Assembly (NCBI GenBank): GCA_041395865.1
Contig: JAWKZQ010000001.1
Span: forward strand, 1-64,000
Length of the DNA stretch: 64,000 nucleotides
From: IMCC2047 sp041395865
Lineage (GTDB): Bacteria; Pseudomonadota; Gammaproteobacteria; Pseudomonadales; IMCC2047
Direction: 5' to 3'
A model generated the notes under the pieces. The model ran no database searches and was not told where the DNA came from. It saw nothing but the letters and a program-made list of their open reading frames with translations. Positions 1 to 8,981 of the stretch are shown piece by piece; within the stretch, counting starts at the first letter, position 1, and every line of letters begins with the position of its first letter. The translations under genes were made by a program, and so were the position numbers.

Positions 1-39
1 CGCATTATAGCGACACGCACCACAATAACAAGCTCCTTT

Positions 40-1239
40 TTAAACTATTTTCACACGGGCTATTTTCTTCTTGCCCGCCTGGATAACCTGCTCACTTCCT
101 ACGGCCAGTTTCAGGGTCGACTCACAGGGCTGACCATCCACATATACCGCGCCACGACCCAGCACATCCCGCGCCGCATTACTGTTAGGCACCAGTTTGG
201 CCATTCTCAGCACAGCACTGATAGGCAGCGCTTCCTGACCATCGGCTGCAACCGCTACTTCCGGCAGGTCATCAGGAATCTCTCCCGCCTTTAGCGTGTT
301 ACCTGCACCTTTATGCGCACTTGCCGCCGCCTCCTTTCCATGAAACCGCTCAACAATCTCTTCCGCCAACTTGATTTTGACTGCCTGCGGATTGGCACCG
401 GCCTCAACCTCCGACTTAAACCGTTCGACCTCCGCCATCGGCCGGAAACTCAACAGCTCAAAATAACGCCAGATCAGCTCGTCAGGCATTGAGATAATCT
501 TGCGGTACATCTCACCCGGCAGATCGCTAACGCCTATATAGTTATTCAGTGACTTGGACATCTTCTGCACACCATCCAGCCCTTCAAGGATCGGCATGGT
601 CATCACAATCTGCGGCGACTGACCGAAATGCTTCTGCAACTCGCGCCCCATTAACAGGTTAAACTTCTGGTCAGTTCCTCCCAGCTCGATATCAGCCTTA
701 AGAGCAACCGAGTCATAACCCTGAATCATCGGATAAAGGAATTCATGAATGGCAATTGATTGCTGATTGGCATAGCGCTTCTTGAAATCGTCACGCTCAA
801 GCATACGCGCCACACTCTGCTGAGCCGCCAGCTGAATCAACTCAGCCGCATTCATGCTACCCATCCATTCGGAGTTGAAGACAATCTGAGTCTTCTCCGG
901 ATCCAGTATCTTAAATACCTGCTCTTTATAGGTTTTGGCATTCTCAGCGACCTGTTCAGGCGTCAGCGGCTTACGCGTCACATTCTTGCCCGTAGGATCC
1001 CCGATCATTCCGGTAAAATCACCAATCAGAAACAACACCTCATGCCCCAGCTCCTGAAACTGGCGCAGTTTATTAATCAGCACCGTGTGCCCCAGGTGCA
1101 AATCCGGTGCAGTGGGGTCGAAACCCGCCTTCACTCGCAGCGGACGCCCCGTTTCCAGGCGCGCCACCAACTCATCCTCCAAAAGGATCTCATCGGTTCC
1201 ACGTTTAATTATTTCCAGAGTTTCAGCTATTGATGTCAT
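40..1239 (-). CDS. tyrS: Tyrosyl-tRNA synthetase
   Basis: Class I aminoacyl-tRNA synthetase that charges tRNA-Tyr in the cytoplasm. The 399-residue product has the HIGH-like motif HLGHT near the N-terminus, the KMSKS loop near residue 230, and a C-terminal S4-type RNA-binding domain. Length is normal for the long TyrS type. The start is the ATG giving MTSIAETLE; an in-frame TTG 33 nt upstream would add 11 unconserved residues. It is divergent from the M23 peptidase gene, an arrangement familiar from pseudomonads. Confidence 0.97.
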   Translation of the reverse strand: MTSIAETLEIIKRGTDEILLEDELVARLETGRPLRVKAGFDPTAPDLHLGHTVLINKLRQFQELGHEVLFLIGDFTGMIGDPTGKNVTRKPLTPEQVAENAKTYKEQVFKILDPEKTQIVFNSEWMGSMNAAELIQLAAQQSVARMLERDDFKKRYANQQSIAIHEFLYPMIQGYDSVALKADIELGGTDQKFNLLMGRELQKHFGQSPQIVMTMPILEGLDGVQKMSKSLNNYIGVSDLPGEMYRKIISMPDELIWRYFELLSFRPMAEVERFKSEVEAGANPQAVKIKLAEEIVERFHGKEAAASAHKGAGNTLKAGEIPDDLPEVAVAADGQEALPISAVLRMAKLVPNSNAARDVLGRGAVYVDGQPCESTLKLAVGSEQVIQAGKKKIARVKIV

Positions 1240-1487
1240 GACTCGTTGATCCCGCTCAATACCTACCAGCAAGGTTTAGTGCATCCTGACCCTTGCCCTC
1301 AAGCAAAAGACCAGCCTAAAAAGGCAGCGATTATAACACCAGGAACTAAGCGACCCCATGTCAAGGTGTACTTTATTATCAAAAAAATTCTATACTTCCA
1401 CGCTTATGAACCATACTTACAGCAACGAGTCCAATTCGCGGTTCAAATACTCACTTCGCAAATAAACAGCTTTAGAACATCGAGCCT

Positions 1488-2777
1488 ATGTCAAAACTTT
1501 ACCCTAAAAGTCACCTTCTTATTATTAGCGCGGTGACCGCAATTATTGGCCTTCTCTTGCTGGTTGCCCCTTCCGAAGACGTCTCTGCCCGCCGCGCCGA
1601 ATCGTTACCATTGCCAACCGACACAAAGCCATCCGAAGAAGTTGCAATCATAGATAAAGAACCCGCAAAGCCGGTCGAAAACTGGCATACGGTAACGGTG
1701 AAAAGCGGGGATTCGCTTACCACCTTATTCCTGCGCGCCAACCTGACGGCACGCGATGTTTACCGTATTACGGAAGCAGCCAAGGATCACGAAAGCACCA
1801 ACCTGCACAAGCTGCGCCCCGGCCAAAGCATCTCGGTTGTCGTCAAAGATGGCCATCTGGAAAAACTGCGTCACCAGAAAAATCGCCTGGAAAGCACACT
1901 CTTCACTCGCACGGAGTCCGGATATGACGTTGAAGAAATTGTGCGCACTCCCGATATCCATACTCGTTTTGCAACCGCCGACCTTGAGAACTCGCTGTTC
2001 CTGGCAGGCCAAAAAGCGGAATTACCCCAGAAAACCATTATGGAACTGGCCAATATCTTTGGCGGCGTGATCGACTTTATTCTCGACCCTCGCCGCGGCG
2101 ACAGCTTCACTGTTTTATATGAAGAGCAATACCTTGACGGCGAAAAAATCGGCGTGGGCAACATCATTTCCGCCCAGTACATCAACCAGGGCGACGTTCA
2201 CACCGCCATTCGCTACATCAGCCAGGACGGCAAACAGGGCTACTATACGCCCGAAGGCATCAGCATGCGAAAAGCCTTCCTGCGCTCGCCTGTGGATTTC
2301 ACCCGCATCAGTTCCGGCTTCAACCTGCAGCGCAAACACCCTATTCATAAAAAAGTCAAAGCCCACCGCGGCATTGACTATGCAGCGCCTACCGGCACCC
2401 CCATCGTATCCCCTGGAGACGGCCGCGTAGTTCGGGCCGGTTATAGCGAAGCCAACGGGAACTTCCTGGTTATCCAGCACGGCCAGCAATACACAACCAA
2501 ATACCTGCACCTCTCCAAGCGTCACGTGAAACGAGGCGACAAGGTCAAACAGGGCCAGCTAATTGGCCGGGTTGGTGCCACAGGCTGGGCAACCGGCCCC
2601 CATTTACACTATGAATTTCTGGTGAATGGCGTGCATAGAAACCCGCGCACCATCCTGGACAAACTCCCTAAAGCCAAAGCGATCAGCGACGAAGAAATGC
2701 CAATCTTCAAGCAGATGATCCAACCTGCTTTGGCCCAGCTGGATGCTCACCAGGAGTGGTTGGCCTATAACCGCTAG
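1488..2777 (+). CDS. M23 family peptidoglycan endopeptidase (MepM-like)
   Basis: Predicted cell-wall DD-endopeptidase that opens cross-links during growth. Seen: an N-terminal hydrophobic anchor or signal (about residues 9-27), a LysM/OapA-like segment (about 68-115, HTVTVKSGDSL ... LRPGQSI), and a C-terminal LytM domain with zinc ligands in HRGID (about 294) and HLHYEF (about 371), so it should be catalytically active. The 429-residue length fits MepM-type proteins. It lies directly upstream of anmK, which recycles anhydro-MurNAc, so the pair links wall cleavage with fragment recovery. Substrate specificity cannot be read from sequence. Confidence 0.92.
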   Translation: MSKLYPKSHLLIISAVTAIIGLLLLVAPSEDVSARRAESLPLPTDTKPSEEVAIIDKEPAKPVENWHTVTVKSGDSLTTLFLRANLTARDVYRITEAAKDHESTNLHKLRPGQSISVVVKDGHLEKLRHQKNRLESTLFTRTESGYDVEEIVRTPDIHTRFATADLENSLFLAGQKAELPQKTIMELANIFGGVIDFILDPRRGDSFTVLYEEQYLDGEKIGVGNIISAQYINQGDVHTAIRYISQDGKQGYYTPEGISMRKAFLRSPVDFTRISSGFNLQRKHPIHKKVKAHRGIDYAAPTGTPIVSPGDGRVVRAGYSEANGNFLVIQHGQQYTTKYLHLSKRHVKRGDKVKQGQLIGRVGATGWATGPHLHYEFLVNGVHRNPRTILDKLPKAKAISDEEMPIFKQMIQPALAQLDAHQEWLAYNR

Positions 2778-2813
2778 CGCCCTCGGGCGCCTCGGGCTGA
2801 AATTTACACCAGC

Positions 2814-3929
2814 ATGGACAAACCCTACTTTATCGGCCTGATGTCCGGCACCAGCCTGGACGCTATTGACGCCGCGCTCGTCGACTTCAGTTCAGGGCAA
2901 CCCAGACTGGTTGCGGCCGCCACAAGCCAAATCCCTCAACAACTGCGTCAGGACCTTCTTGCCCTTTGCTCAAGGGGAGAAAATGAAGTCCTGCGCATGG
3001 GATGCGCCGACCACCAGGTTGGCCGACTCTTTGCCGAAGCCGTCAATAACCTGCTGGCGGAAACAGGCATCAAGGCTTCGCAGGTAAGCGCTATCGGCAG
3101 TCATGGCCAAACCATCCGCCATGAACCCTGCCTGGCCACGCCCTTTACCTTGCAAATTGGCGACCCTAATGTCATCGCTCAGCAAACCGGTATCACGACA
3201 GTTGCCGATTTCCGCCGTCGCGATATGGCAGCCGGCGGCCAGGGAGCGCCTCTTGCACCGGGATTCCATGCGGCCCAGTTTCACTCATTAGCCACCGATA
3301 GAGCCATACTCAATATCGGCGGCATGGCAAACCTGACGTTCTTACCCGCCAGCAAGCCAAAAGAAGCGAGCGGCTTTGACACTGGCCCAGGCAACGTACT
3401 GATTGACCATTGGTGCCAGCTTCATACCCAACAACCCTTCGACTCAAACGGCAGCTGGGCACGCAGTGGTACTGTTGACCAGGAACTGCTAAAAAACATG
3501 CTGACCACCTCCTACTTTCAGGAAGCCCCGCCTAAAAGTACCGGTCGTGAACTGTTCAACCCTCACTGGTTGAGCACTCAGCTCCAAGGTTACACCGCAT
3601 CACTAAAAGCCAAAGACATTGCAGCAACACTCACCGAGTTGACGACCATAACGATTAGCCAGGCGCTACAACAACACTTCTCCGACTGCCGGGAAATTTA
3701 CGTCTGTGGAGGCGGTGCGCACAACGGCTTTTTATTGGAAAGAATCGCAGCGCTCAACCCTGGCTGCTCAATCAGCACGACGCAAGCACTTGATGTACCA
3801 CCCGACTGGGTTGAGGCAATCGCCTTCGCTTGGCTGGCGAAGCAAACGCTGGCAAGAAGCAGTGGGAACCTGCCCGCCGTTACAGGCGCGAACGAACCCT
3901 GCATTCTCGGCGGGGTGTATTACGCCTGA
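2814..3929 (+). CDS. anmK: Anhydro-N-acetylmuramic acid kinase
   Basis: Cytoplasmic sugar kinase of peptidoglycan recycling: it hydrolyses and phosphorylates 1,6-anhydro-MurNAc to MurNAc-6-phosphate. The 371-residue product shows the hallmark N-terminal GLMSGTSLDAID, the DTGPGNVLID motif and the C-terminal VCGGGAHN nucleotide-binding segment. It begins 36 nt after the M23 peptidase stop, in the same direction, and is probably co-transcribed with it. Length and motifs are typical. Confidence 0.96.
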   Translation: MDKPYFIGLMSGTSLDAIDAALVDFSSGQPRLVAAATSQIPQQLRQDLLALCSRGENEVLRMGCADHQVGRLFAEAVNNLLAETGIKASQVSAIGSHGQTIRHEPCLATPFTLQIGDPNVIAQQTGITTVADFRRRDMAAGGQGAPLAPGFHAAQFHSLATDRAILNIGGMANLTFLPASKPKEASGFDTGPGNVLIDHWCQLHTQQPFDSNGSWARSGTVDQELLKNMLTTSYFQEAPPKSTGRELFNPHWLSTQLQGYTASLKAKDIAATLTELTTITISQALQQHFSDCREIYVCGGGAHNGFLLERIAALNPGCSISTTQALDVPPDWVEAIAFAWLAKQTLARSSGNLPAVTGANEPCILGGVYYA

Positions 3930-3956
3930 TTTACAAGCATTCCCAGCCCCTGGAAA

Positions 3957-4433
3957 TCAAAAATACTGATAACCCTTTTTTAGGAGCCGCGTCTTTTCAT
4001 CCGGGCCGTAAGGAATCGTCTCGACAAAATGCGGCAGGTCGTTAATGGAAAGCCCCTCAACCGCCATCTGCACTTCACAGACCTGCACATTGATCACATT
4101 AAGCGCATCCAACCGCGCAGCCAAACCGACGATATCCTTGTACCGGCCATAATTACGCCGATTGAATAGCTGTAATTCCGGCCCATGCAGAATAACGACG
4201 ATGGGCTCCTGATCGGGATAGTTTTCGCTCGCTTCCAGGTAAAGCTCGGCCCGTCGCAGCATCACCTCGATTTCTTCAGCGGTATGCAAGTCTATGCGCG
4301 CGACAAAGCCTTTGGATTGCGACGGTGGCACCGCATATTTAAGGGCAGGTTCTGCTGTCTCAGCAAAAACAGGGGGTGTAACTAACGCAAAAAAGCAGGC
4401 TAGCAGGAGGCAAGTTATTCGCGATACACACAT
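3957..4433 (-). CDS. Secreted DsrE-like protein
   Basis: Small protein (158 aa) with a clear Sec signal peptide (hydrophobic LLLACFFALV, likely cleaved after VFA) followed by a fold I read as DsrE/DsrF-like: a predicted alternating alpha/beta pattern with VVILHGPELQLF and a late VQVCEVQM segment containing one cysteine. DsrE relatives are usually cytoplasmic sulfur-relay proteins; exported versions are of unknown function. It is convergent with anmK and upstream of the leftward erpA-side genes' ends. A GGAGGGGG tract sits very close to the ATG. Function not assigned. Confidence 0.7.
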   Translation of the reverse strand: MCVSRITCLLLACFFALVTPPVFAETAEPALKYAVPPSQSKGFVARIDLHTAEEIEVMLRRAELYLEASENYPDQEPIVVILHGPELQLFNRRNYGRYKDIVGLAARLDALNVINVQVCEVQMAVEGLSINDLPHFVETIPYGPDEKTRLLKKGYQYF

Positions 4434-4487
4434 ACCCCCTCCACTGTAGCCAGCCCTGACAGGAATACAGTTGCTGAAAACTTGATC

Positions 4488-4823
4488 CTAAATGGAGAAG
4501 GAGGAACCGCAGCCGCAGGTTGTTTTTGCCGAAGGGTTACGCACCAGGAAGCGAGAACCCATCAAGCCCTCTTCATAATCCACTTCCGCTCCCTGCAGGT
4601 AGGGGAAGCTCATCGGATCAACCAGCATGATCACGCCGTCTCTATCAATGCGGGTATCATCTTCGGCAGCAGCGTCATCAAACGTAAAGCCGTATTGAAA
4701 GCCTGAACAACCACCGCCAGTGACAAACACACGCAACATCAGCTCGTCGTTTCCCTCGCTCTCCATCAGGGATTTAACTTTATTAGCAGCTGCATCACAA
4801 AAAGTGATAGGCATTTCGGACAT
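4488..4823 (-). CDS. erpA: Iron-sulfur cluster insertion protein ErpA
   Basis: A-type Fe-S carrier that delivers clusters to apoproteins, essential for isoprenoid synthesis enzymes in Escherichia coli. The three conserved cysteines are present (GGGCSGFQYG and the C-terminal TTCGCGSSF). Two in-frame ATGs exist; I chose the second (MSEMPITF, 111 aa) because a GAGGT Shine-Dalgarno lies 9 nt before it but abuts the first. It ends 54 nt from the DsrE-like gene's start and shares its strand. In pseudomonads erpA sits in the same tyrS/anmK/argC neighbourhood. Confidence 0.95.
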   Translation of the reverse strand: MSEMPITFCDAAANKVKSLMESEGNDELMLRVFVTGGGCSGFQYGFTFDDAAAEDDTRIDRDGVIMLVDPMSFPYLQGAEVDYEEGLMGSRFLVRNPSAKTTCGCGSSFSI

Positions 4824-4893
4824 AAAACCCATACCTCAACTCAAAAAACAAAACTCAACAACCGTTGATTATCGCTTTCCCTGAGTGTTTCAG

Positions 4894-5334
4894 TCAACTA
4901 TTTGAAACACTCTTAATTTCAGGCTGCTCATCGGTAGCTCCACCCGACTCACTCACACCCTTGCCCGTTTCAGGTTCCTCCTGATGCACAAGGCTGCCAT
5001 TAACCTGGGCGCCAACCACCATCTCGATCAACTTGTAATGTACCGTGCCATTAACCACCGCATTACCAGCTAATTCGACATGTTCAGATGAAAAAACATC
5101 ACCATCGACTCTGCCATTAATAATCACATGAGGGGCCTTTAACTCGCCCTCAACCAGGCCGTGATCACTTACGCGCACCACGGCGCCTGAACCTGGTTCG
5201 GCAATAACACTGCCGTACACCTTTCCATCAATGTGCAGCCCACCCGAAAAGTACAAATCCCCTTTGATTTCCATTTGATTGGAAATCAAAGTGTCATAAC
5301 GGTGCTGCTTACCCTGTTTGGCTTTATTCCACAT
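4894..5334 (-). CDS. Bactofilin (polymer-forming cytoskeletal protein)
   Basis: Bactofilins (DUF583) self-assemble into filaments that scaffold envelope enzymes. The product shows the right-handed beta-helix repeat pattern, with hydrophobic residues spaced through MEIKGDLYFSGGLHIDGKV, VIINGRVDGDVF and HVELAGNAVVNGTVHY, and a disordered acidic C-terminus. The start is ATG giving MWNKAKQGKQH (146 aa); a longer ORF from 5364 would run deep into the upstream gene. It overlaps the end of the DUF6776-like gene by 11 bp, implying translational coupling with that membrane protein. Confidence 0.88.
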   Translation of the reverse strand: MWNKAKQGKQHRYDTLISNQMEIKGDLYFSGGLHIDGKVYGSVIAEPGSGAVVRVSDHGLVEGELKAPHVIINGRVDGDVFSSEHVELAGNAVVNGTVHYKLIEMVVGAQVNGSLVHQEEPETGKGVSESGGATDEQPEIKSVSNS

Positions 5335-6040
5335 CAACCAACATCTCCTGAACCACCCAGGCAAATTCCTGGGAAACGGTTTGCGCCTTTTTACCCTGAG
5401 AGGCAGCGGTCAACCGGACCTTTTCAGCCACAAACCCGTCCGGCAAACTCACCCGGACCGAAAAATTCTGGAAGTAACGAAACTTAAACTTCAGATCCGG
5501 CACTTCCTTAACCACATCTTTTAAAGATAGCACCTTTTTCTCTCCACCTTGAGAACCGAGCAGCTCAAGCTCTGTCTCGCCGGAAAGATACCGGGTATTC
5601 TTCCCCGCCTGCACCAACGACCAGCGGAGTTCAAACACCCCTTTACCGGACGCAGAGGCAACATTAAAGCGCGCCAGCCGCAGGCCATTCAGACCATCCT
5701 CAGGCGCCATTACCGCTTTATAGAAAGCAACTTCACGCTCCAGCTGGTCGATCTGTTGCCGTTTGTTACTTAAGCTTTTGCGAGCGCTTTCGAGGGCGAC
5801 CTGATCGACCAGCCGATCCTGAGTCAACTCAGCAATCCTGACTTCCAGCTGTTCGCGGGTTAATCGCCCGCTATCGGAAACAACGGCACGATCACGCTCA
5901 TAGTACTGGCCAAAAAAGAAACCGAGCAGCCACACCAGAAGAATAGCCAGCACTCCCCCTGCAAACCATATCATTGGCTGCATGGGCCGGCGGTGCTTGA
6001 TAACCAGCCCATGGTGCTTACTTCCCTTAACGCTAGGCAT
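5324..6040 (-). CDS. DUF6776-like membrane protein with coiled coil
   Basis: 238-residue protein with a short basic N-terminus, one strong transmembrane helix (MIWFAGGVLAILLVWLLGFFF), a coiled-coil segment (LTREQLEVRIAELTQ through QQIDQLEREVAFYKAVM) and a C-terminal beta-rich domain that would lie in the periplasm. I recognise it as the DUF6776 family; function is unknown. The ATG at MPSVKGSKHH is chosen over a further-upstream start. The gene lies between argC and bactofilin, overlapping the latter by 11 bp, so a role as membrane partner or anchor for the bactofilin is a reasonable inference. Confidence 0.78.
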   Translation of the reverse strand: MPSVKGSKHHGLVIKHRRPMQPMIWFAGGVLAILLVWLLGFFFGQYYERDRAVVSDSGRLTREQLEVRIAELTQDRLVDQVALESARKSLSNKRQQIDQLEREVAFYKAVMAPEDGLNGLRLARFNVASASGKGVFELRWSLVQAGKNTRYLSGETELELLGSQGGEKKVLSLKDVVKEVPDLKFKFRYFQNFSVRVSLPDGFVAEKVRLTAASQGKKAQTVSQEFAWVVQEMLVDVE

Positions 6041-6053
6041 CGAGCTCAAAGGC

Positions 6054-7082
6054 TTATGGCAGCAGGGCAGCCATCTCAAGCCCCCGGTCCTCGGGCAAGC
6101 CGAACATAATATTCATATTCTGGATCGCCTGCCCGGCCGCGCCTTTTACCAGGTTATCAATCACTGACAACACCACCACCGTATCACCGCCCTGCGGACG
6201 ATGAACGGCAATTCGGCAATGATTCACACCTTTTACGGAACGGGTTTCAGGATGGCTTCCCGCCGGCAACACGTCGACAAAGGGCTCATCCGCATAACGC
6301 GCTTCGTAAAGCGCCTGCAGGTCTACAGACGTATCAAGCAAGGTTCCATACAGGGTGGCATGGATTCCCCGGATCATTGGCGTCAGGTGCGGCACAAAGG
6401 TCAAGCCAACCGGCGTCTCGCTACGCGCATTCAACCCCTGCATAATCTCCGGCAGGTGACGGTGGCCAGGAACGCCATAGGCCTTAAAGCTTTCACTGGC
6501 TTCACAAAGCAGGGTACCCACGGCCGCTTTACGCCCGGCACCGCTGACGCCTGATTTGGCATCGGCGATCAGGTGAGCCGGATCCACCAACCCTTTTTCC
6601 ACCAAGGGGAAAAAGCCCAACTGTACGGCCGTTGGATAACAGCCAGGGTTCGCCACCAGGCGGGCCGTTTTCACTGCTTCCCGATACACTTCAGGCAGGC
6701 CGTAAACCGCTTCAGCCACCGCCTCGGGGCAGGTATGCGTCAAGCCATACCACTTCTCCCAATTGGCTACATCCCTGATACGAAAATCCGCACCCAAATC
6801 AATAATGCGGACACCGGCATCCAGCAGCTCAGGCACCATCGGCATCGCCACACCATGCGGCGTTGCGAAAAACACCAAATCACACTCAGCAAGTTTTTTG
6901 ATATCCGGCACAGAAAAAGCGTGATCAAAATGACCACGCAGATTCGGGAACATGTCCGCAACAGGAACCCCCTCTTCCGAGCGAGAAGTAATGACCTCCA
7001 GCGACACCTCCGGGTGCGTTGCCAGCAACCGCAACAGCTCAACCCCTGTATAGCCTGTTCCACCAACAATACCGACCTTTAT
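6054..7082 (-). CDS. argC: N-acetyl-gamma-glutamyl-phosphate reductase, apparent ATA start
   Basis: Third step of arginine biosynthesis: NADPH-dependent reduction of N-acetyl-glutamyl phosphate. The catalytic cysteine is in VANPGCYPTAV and the C-terminal motifs are intact. No ATG, GTG or TTG in frame precedes the coding sequence for the NADP-binding segment KVGIVGGTGYTGVELL; the first conventional candidate (TTG at 7034) would remove the glycine-rich loop. A GAGGT ribosome-binding site lies 7 nt before an ATA codon at 7082, giving a 342-aa protein of the usual size. I therefore place the start at ATA; a base error or a real ATG-to-ATA change are the alternatives. Confidence 0.9.
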   Translation of the reverse strand: MKVGIVGGTGYTGVELLRLLATHPEVSLEVITSRSEEGVPVADMFPNLRGHFDHAFSVPDIKKLAECDLVFFATPHGVAMPMVPELLDAGVRIIDLGADFRIRDVANWEKWYGLTHTCPEAVAEAVYGLPEVYREAVKTARLVANPGCYPTAVQLGFFPLVEKGLVDPAHLIADAKSGVSGAGRKAAVGTLLCEASESFKAYGVPGHRHLPEIMQGLNARSETPVGLTFVPHLTPMIRGIHATLYGTLLDTSVDLQALYEARYADEPFVDVLPAGSHPETRSVKGVNHCRIAVHRPQGGDTVVVLSVIDNLVKGAAGQAIQNMNIMFGLPEDRGLEMAALLP

Positions 7083-7096
7083 CTCAACGACCTCAT
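7080..7096 (-). promoter_or_regulatory. argC ribosome-binding site, five-codon ORF and ATA start
   Basis: Reading leftward: an ATG (7094-7096) opens a tiny out-of-frame ORF encoding MRSLR whose TAA stop (7079-7081) overlaps the proposed ATA start of argC (7080-7082). The GAGGT at 7090-7094 is correctly spaced (7 nt) for the ATA. Either this is direct initiation at ATA or re-initiation after the minigene. The minigene itself has no Shine-Dalgarno that I can see. Confidence 0.5.
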
Positions 7097-7211
7097 TTTT
7101 TAACCAGGCAGCGCCTAAATATGCGCCCGGCTAACGGTTTAGTGGGATAGCCAGTATAATGAACAACTTCCCCAAAGAAAAAAGATAATCCAAGGATCCT
7201 CCTATTCCAGC

Positions 7212-8981
7212 ATGAGCCGCCGCCGCTTTTCCCTGGACAATTTCCGCCACCGCGTCGCCAACCTTGAGGCCCTGCCTCAGTTTGCGTTGCTGGGTATTTT
7301 GTCAGGTATCATCTCAGGCCTGGTGATTCTGGCGCTGCGCCAAGCCATCGAAATTCCGTTGCGCTACTGGCTACCGAACAACAACCCGGAAAATTTTGAA
7401 GGCCTGTCAACGCTTTCCCAGTTTCTAGCGCCGCTTCTCGGAACCCTGTTGATCGGAATAATTTTCACGCTCCTGAAAAAAGAATACCGGGATGTGGGCG
7501 TCCCCCATGTCCTTGAGCGCCTTAACTACCACCAGGGCCACCTCAGCCTGAAAAATGCCGGCGCACAATTCCTTGCCGCAGTGACATCGCTATTAAGCGG
7601 GCAATCGGCCGGCCGGGAAGGCCCGGCTATTCACCTGGGCGCCGCCTTCAGCAGTTTTTTTGGCCGCCGCTTGAAACTCCCCAACAACAGCATTCGGGTT
7701 TTGGTGGGCTGCGGCGCAGCAGCAGCCATCTCCGCCTCCTTCAACACCCCGATTGCCGGCGTCATTTTCGCCATGGAAGTGATCATTATGGAGTACACCA
7801 TCGCAGGATTTACCCCGGTGATCCTAGCCTCCGTCTCCGCGACGGTGATCACACGTCTCGTGTATGGTGCGGAGCCTGCTTTCCAGGTCCCGGCGCTCAG
7901 CATTAACTCGCTTTGGGATATCCCTTTCACCATCCTGCTCGGGCTTATCTTCGGCACGCTCTCCGCACTTTTCATCAAAATCGTACGCACCATGGGGCGC
8001 CTGCAGCGTTACCCCCTGATGGCGCGCGCTTTACTGGCGGGGCTGATTTCCGGCTTACTGGCAATGGCCGTTCCCGCTATCATGGGCGTGGGTTACGATT
8101 CGGTAAACAGCGCACTCAGCGGTAGCGGCACGCTACAGTTACTCATGGTGATAGCCTTTGCAAAATTACTTGCCACCTCCATTCCGGTTGGCCTCGGCAT
8201 CCCCATCAGCCTGATCGGCCCCGTGATGGTGGTCGGCGCCACCGCTGGCGCAGCACTAGGCATTATCGGCAACATGCTGCTACCTGAATACGCCTCGGAA
8301 GTTGGCATTTACAGTATGCTGGGCATGGGCGCCATGATGGGAGCCACACTGCAAGCACCGCTGGCTGCCTTGATGGCGCTGCTTGAGTTAACCGCCAATC
8401 CCAATATTATCCTACCCGCGATGCTCACCATCATCATCGCCAACATCACCACGCACAGCGTCTTCAAGGAACCCTCCGTCTTTGTGGCAATGCTGGCCAA
8501 CCAGGGCAAAGCCCTCAATGACACGCCGCTGCAGCAGGCGTTACGCCGCGCAGGCGTCAGCAGCCTGATGAATGAAAACTTTGTGCGTTACGACCAAAAC
8601 CTCACGGCCGAGCAGCTTGAAACCATTTTGGGTAAACAACCCGAATGGATCGTCATCAGCGTGGACAATACGCCGTCACAGCTGATGCCGGCTGCCGACC
8701 TGGCCCGTTACCTGGAAGAAAACGAACTGCCGACACAGGCGCAGGCCGCCGAGCAGGAAGCGGAGCATCAGCCGGTCATTGACCTTTTATCGATCCCCGC
8801 CCGCCGCCTGGATATGACCAGCATCCCCCACGAAGCAACCCTGCAGGAAGCGCTGGAAGCTTTACATGGCAGCGGCTTCAAGGCACTCTACGTGGAACGC
8901 AGGGTAACCTCCACCATGAAATCCATCGCCGGTATCCTGACCCACGATGACATCGAAAACTTTTACCTACACAAACAGTAA
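7212..8981 (+). CDS. ClC-type chloride/proton antiporter with CBS-like C-terminus
   Basis: Inner-membrane ClC channel/antiporter (589 aa). About eleven hydrophobic helices fill residues 20-430. The GREGPAIHLG motif carries the gating glutamate, and GLGIPISLIGPVMVVGA matches the second selectivity-filter region; the first filter motif is altered to DVGVPHV. The last 140 residues look like a pair of degenerate CBS domains ending in a recognisable CBS signature (IAGILTHDDI). The stop overlaps the hemJ start by one base (TAATG). Whether it is a channel or an exchanger cannot be decided here. Confidence 0.9.
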   Translation: MSRRRFSLDNFRHRVANLEALPQFALLGILSGIISGLVILALRQAIEIPLRYWLPNNNPENFEGLSTLSQFLAPLLGTLLIGIIFTLLKKEYRDVGVPHVLERLNYHQGHLSLKNAGAQFLAAVTSLLSGQSAGREGPAIHLGAAFSSFFGRRLKLPNNSIRVLVGCGAAAAISASFNTPIAGVIFAMEVIIMEYTIAGFTPVILASVSATVITRLVYGAEPAFQVPALSINSLWDIPFTILLGLIFGTLSALFIKIVRTMGRLQRYPLMARALLAGLISGLLAMAVPAIMGVGYDSVNSALSGSGTLQLLMVIAFAKLLATSIPVGLGIPISLIGPVMVVGATAGAALGIIGNMLLPEYASEVGIYSMLGMGAMMGATLQAPLAALMALLELTANPNIILPAMLTIIIANITTHSVFKEPSVFVAMLANQGKALNDTPLQQALRRAGVSSLMNENFVRYDQNLTAEQLETILGKQPEWIVISVDNTPSQLMPAADLARYLEENELPTQAQAAEQEAEHQPVIDLLSIPARRLDMTSIPHEATLQEALEALHGSGFKALYVERRVTSTMKSIAGILTHDDIENFYLHKQ

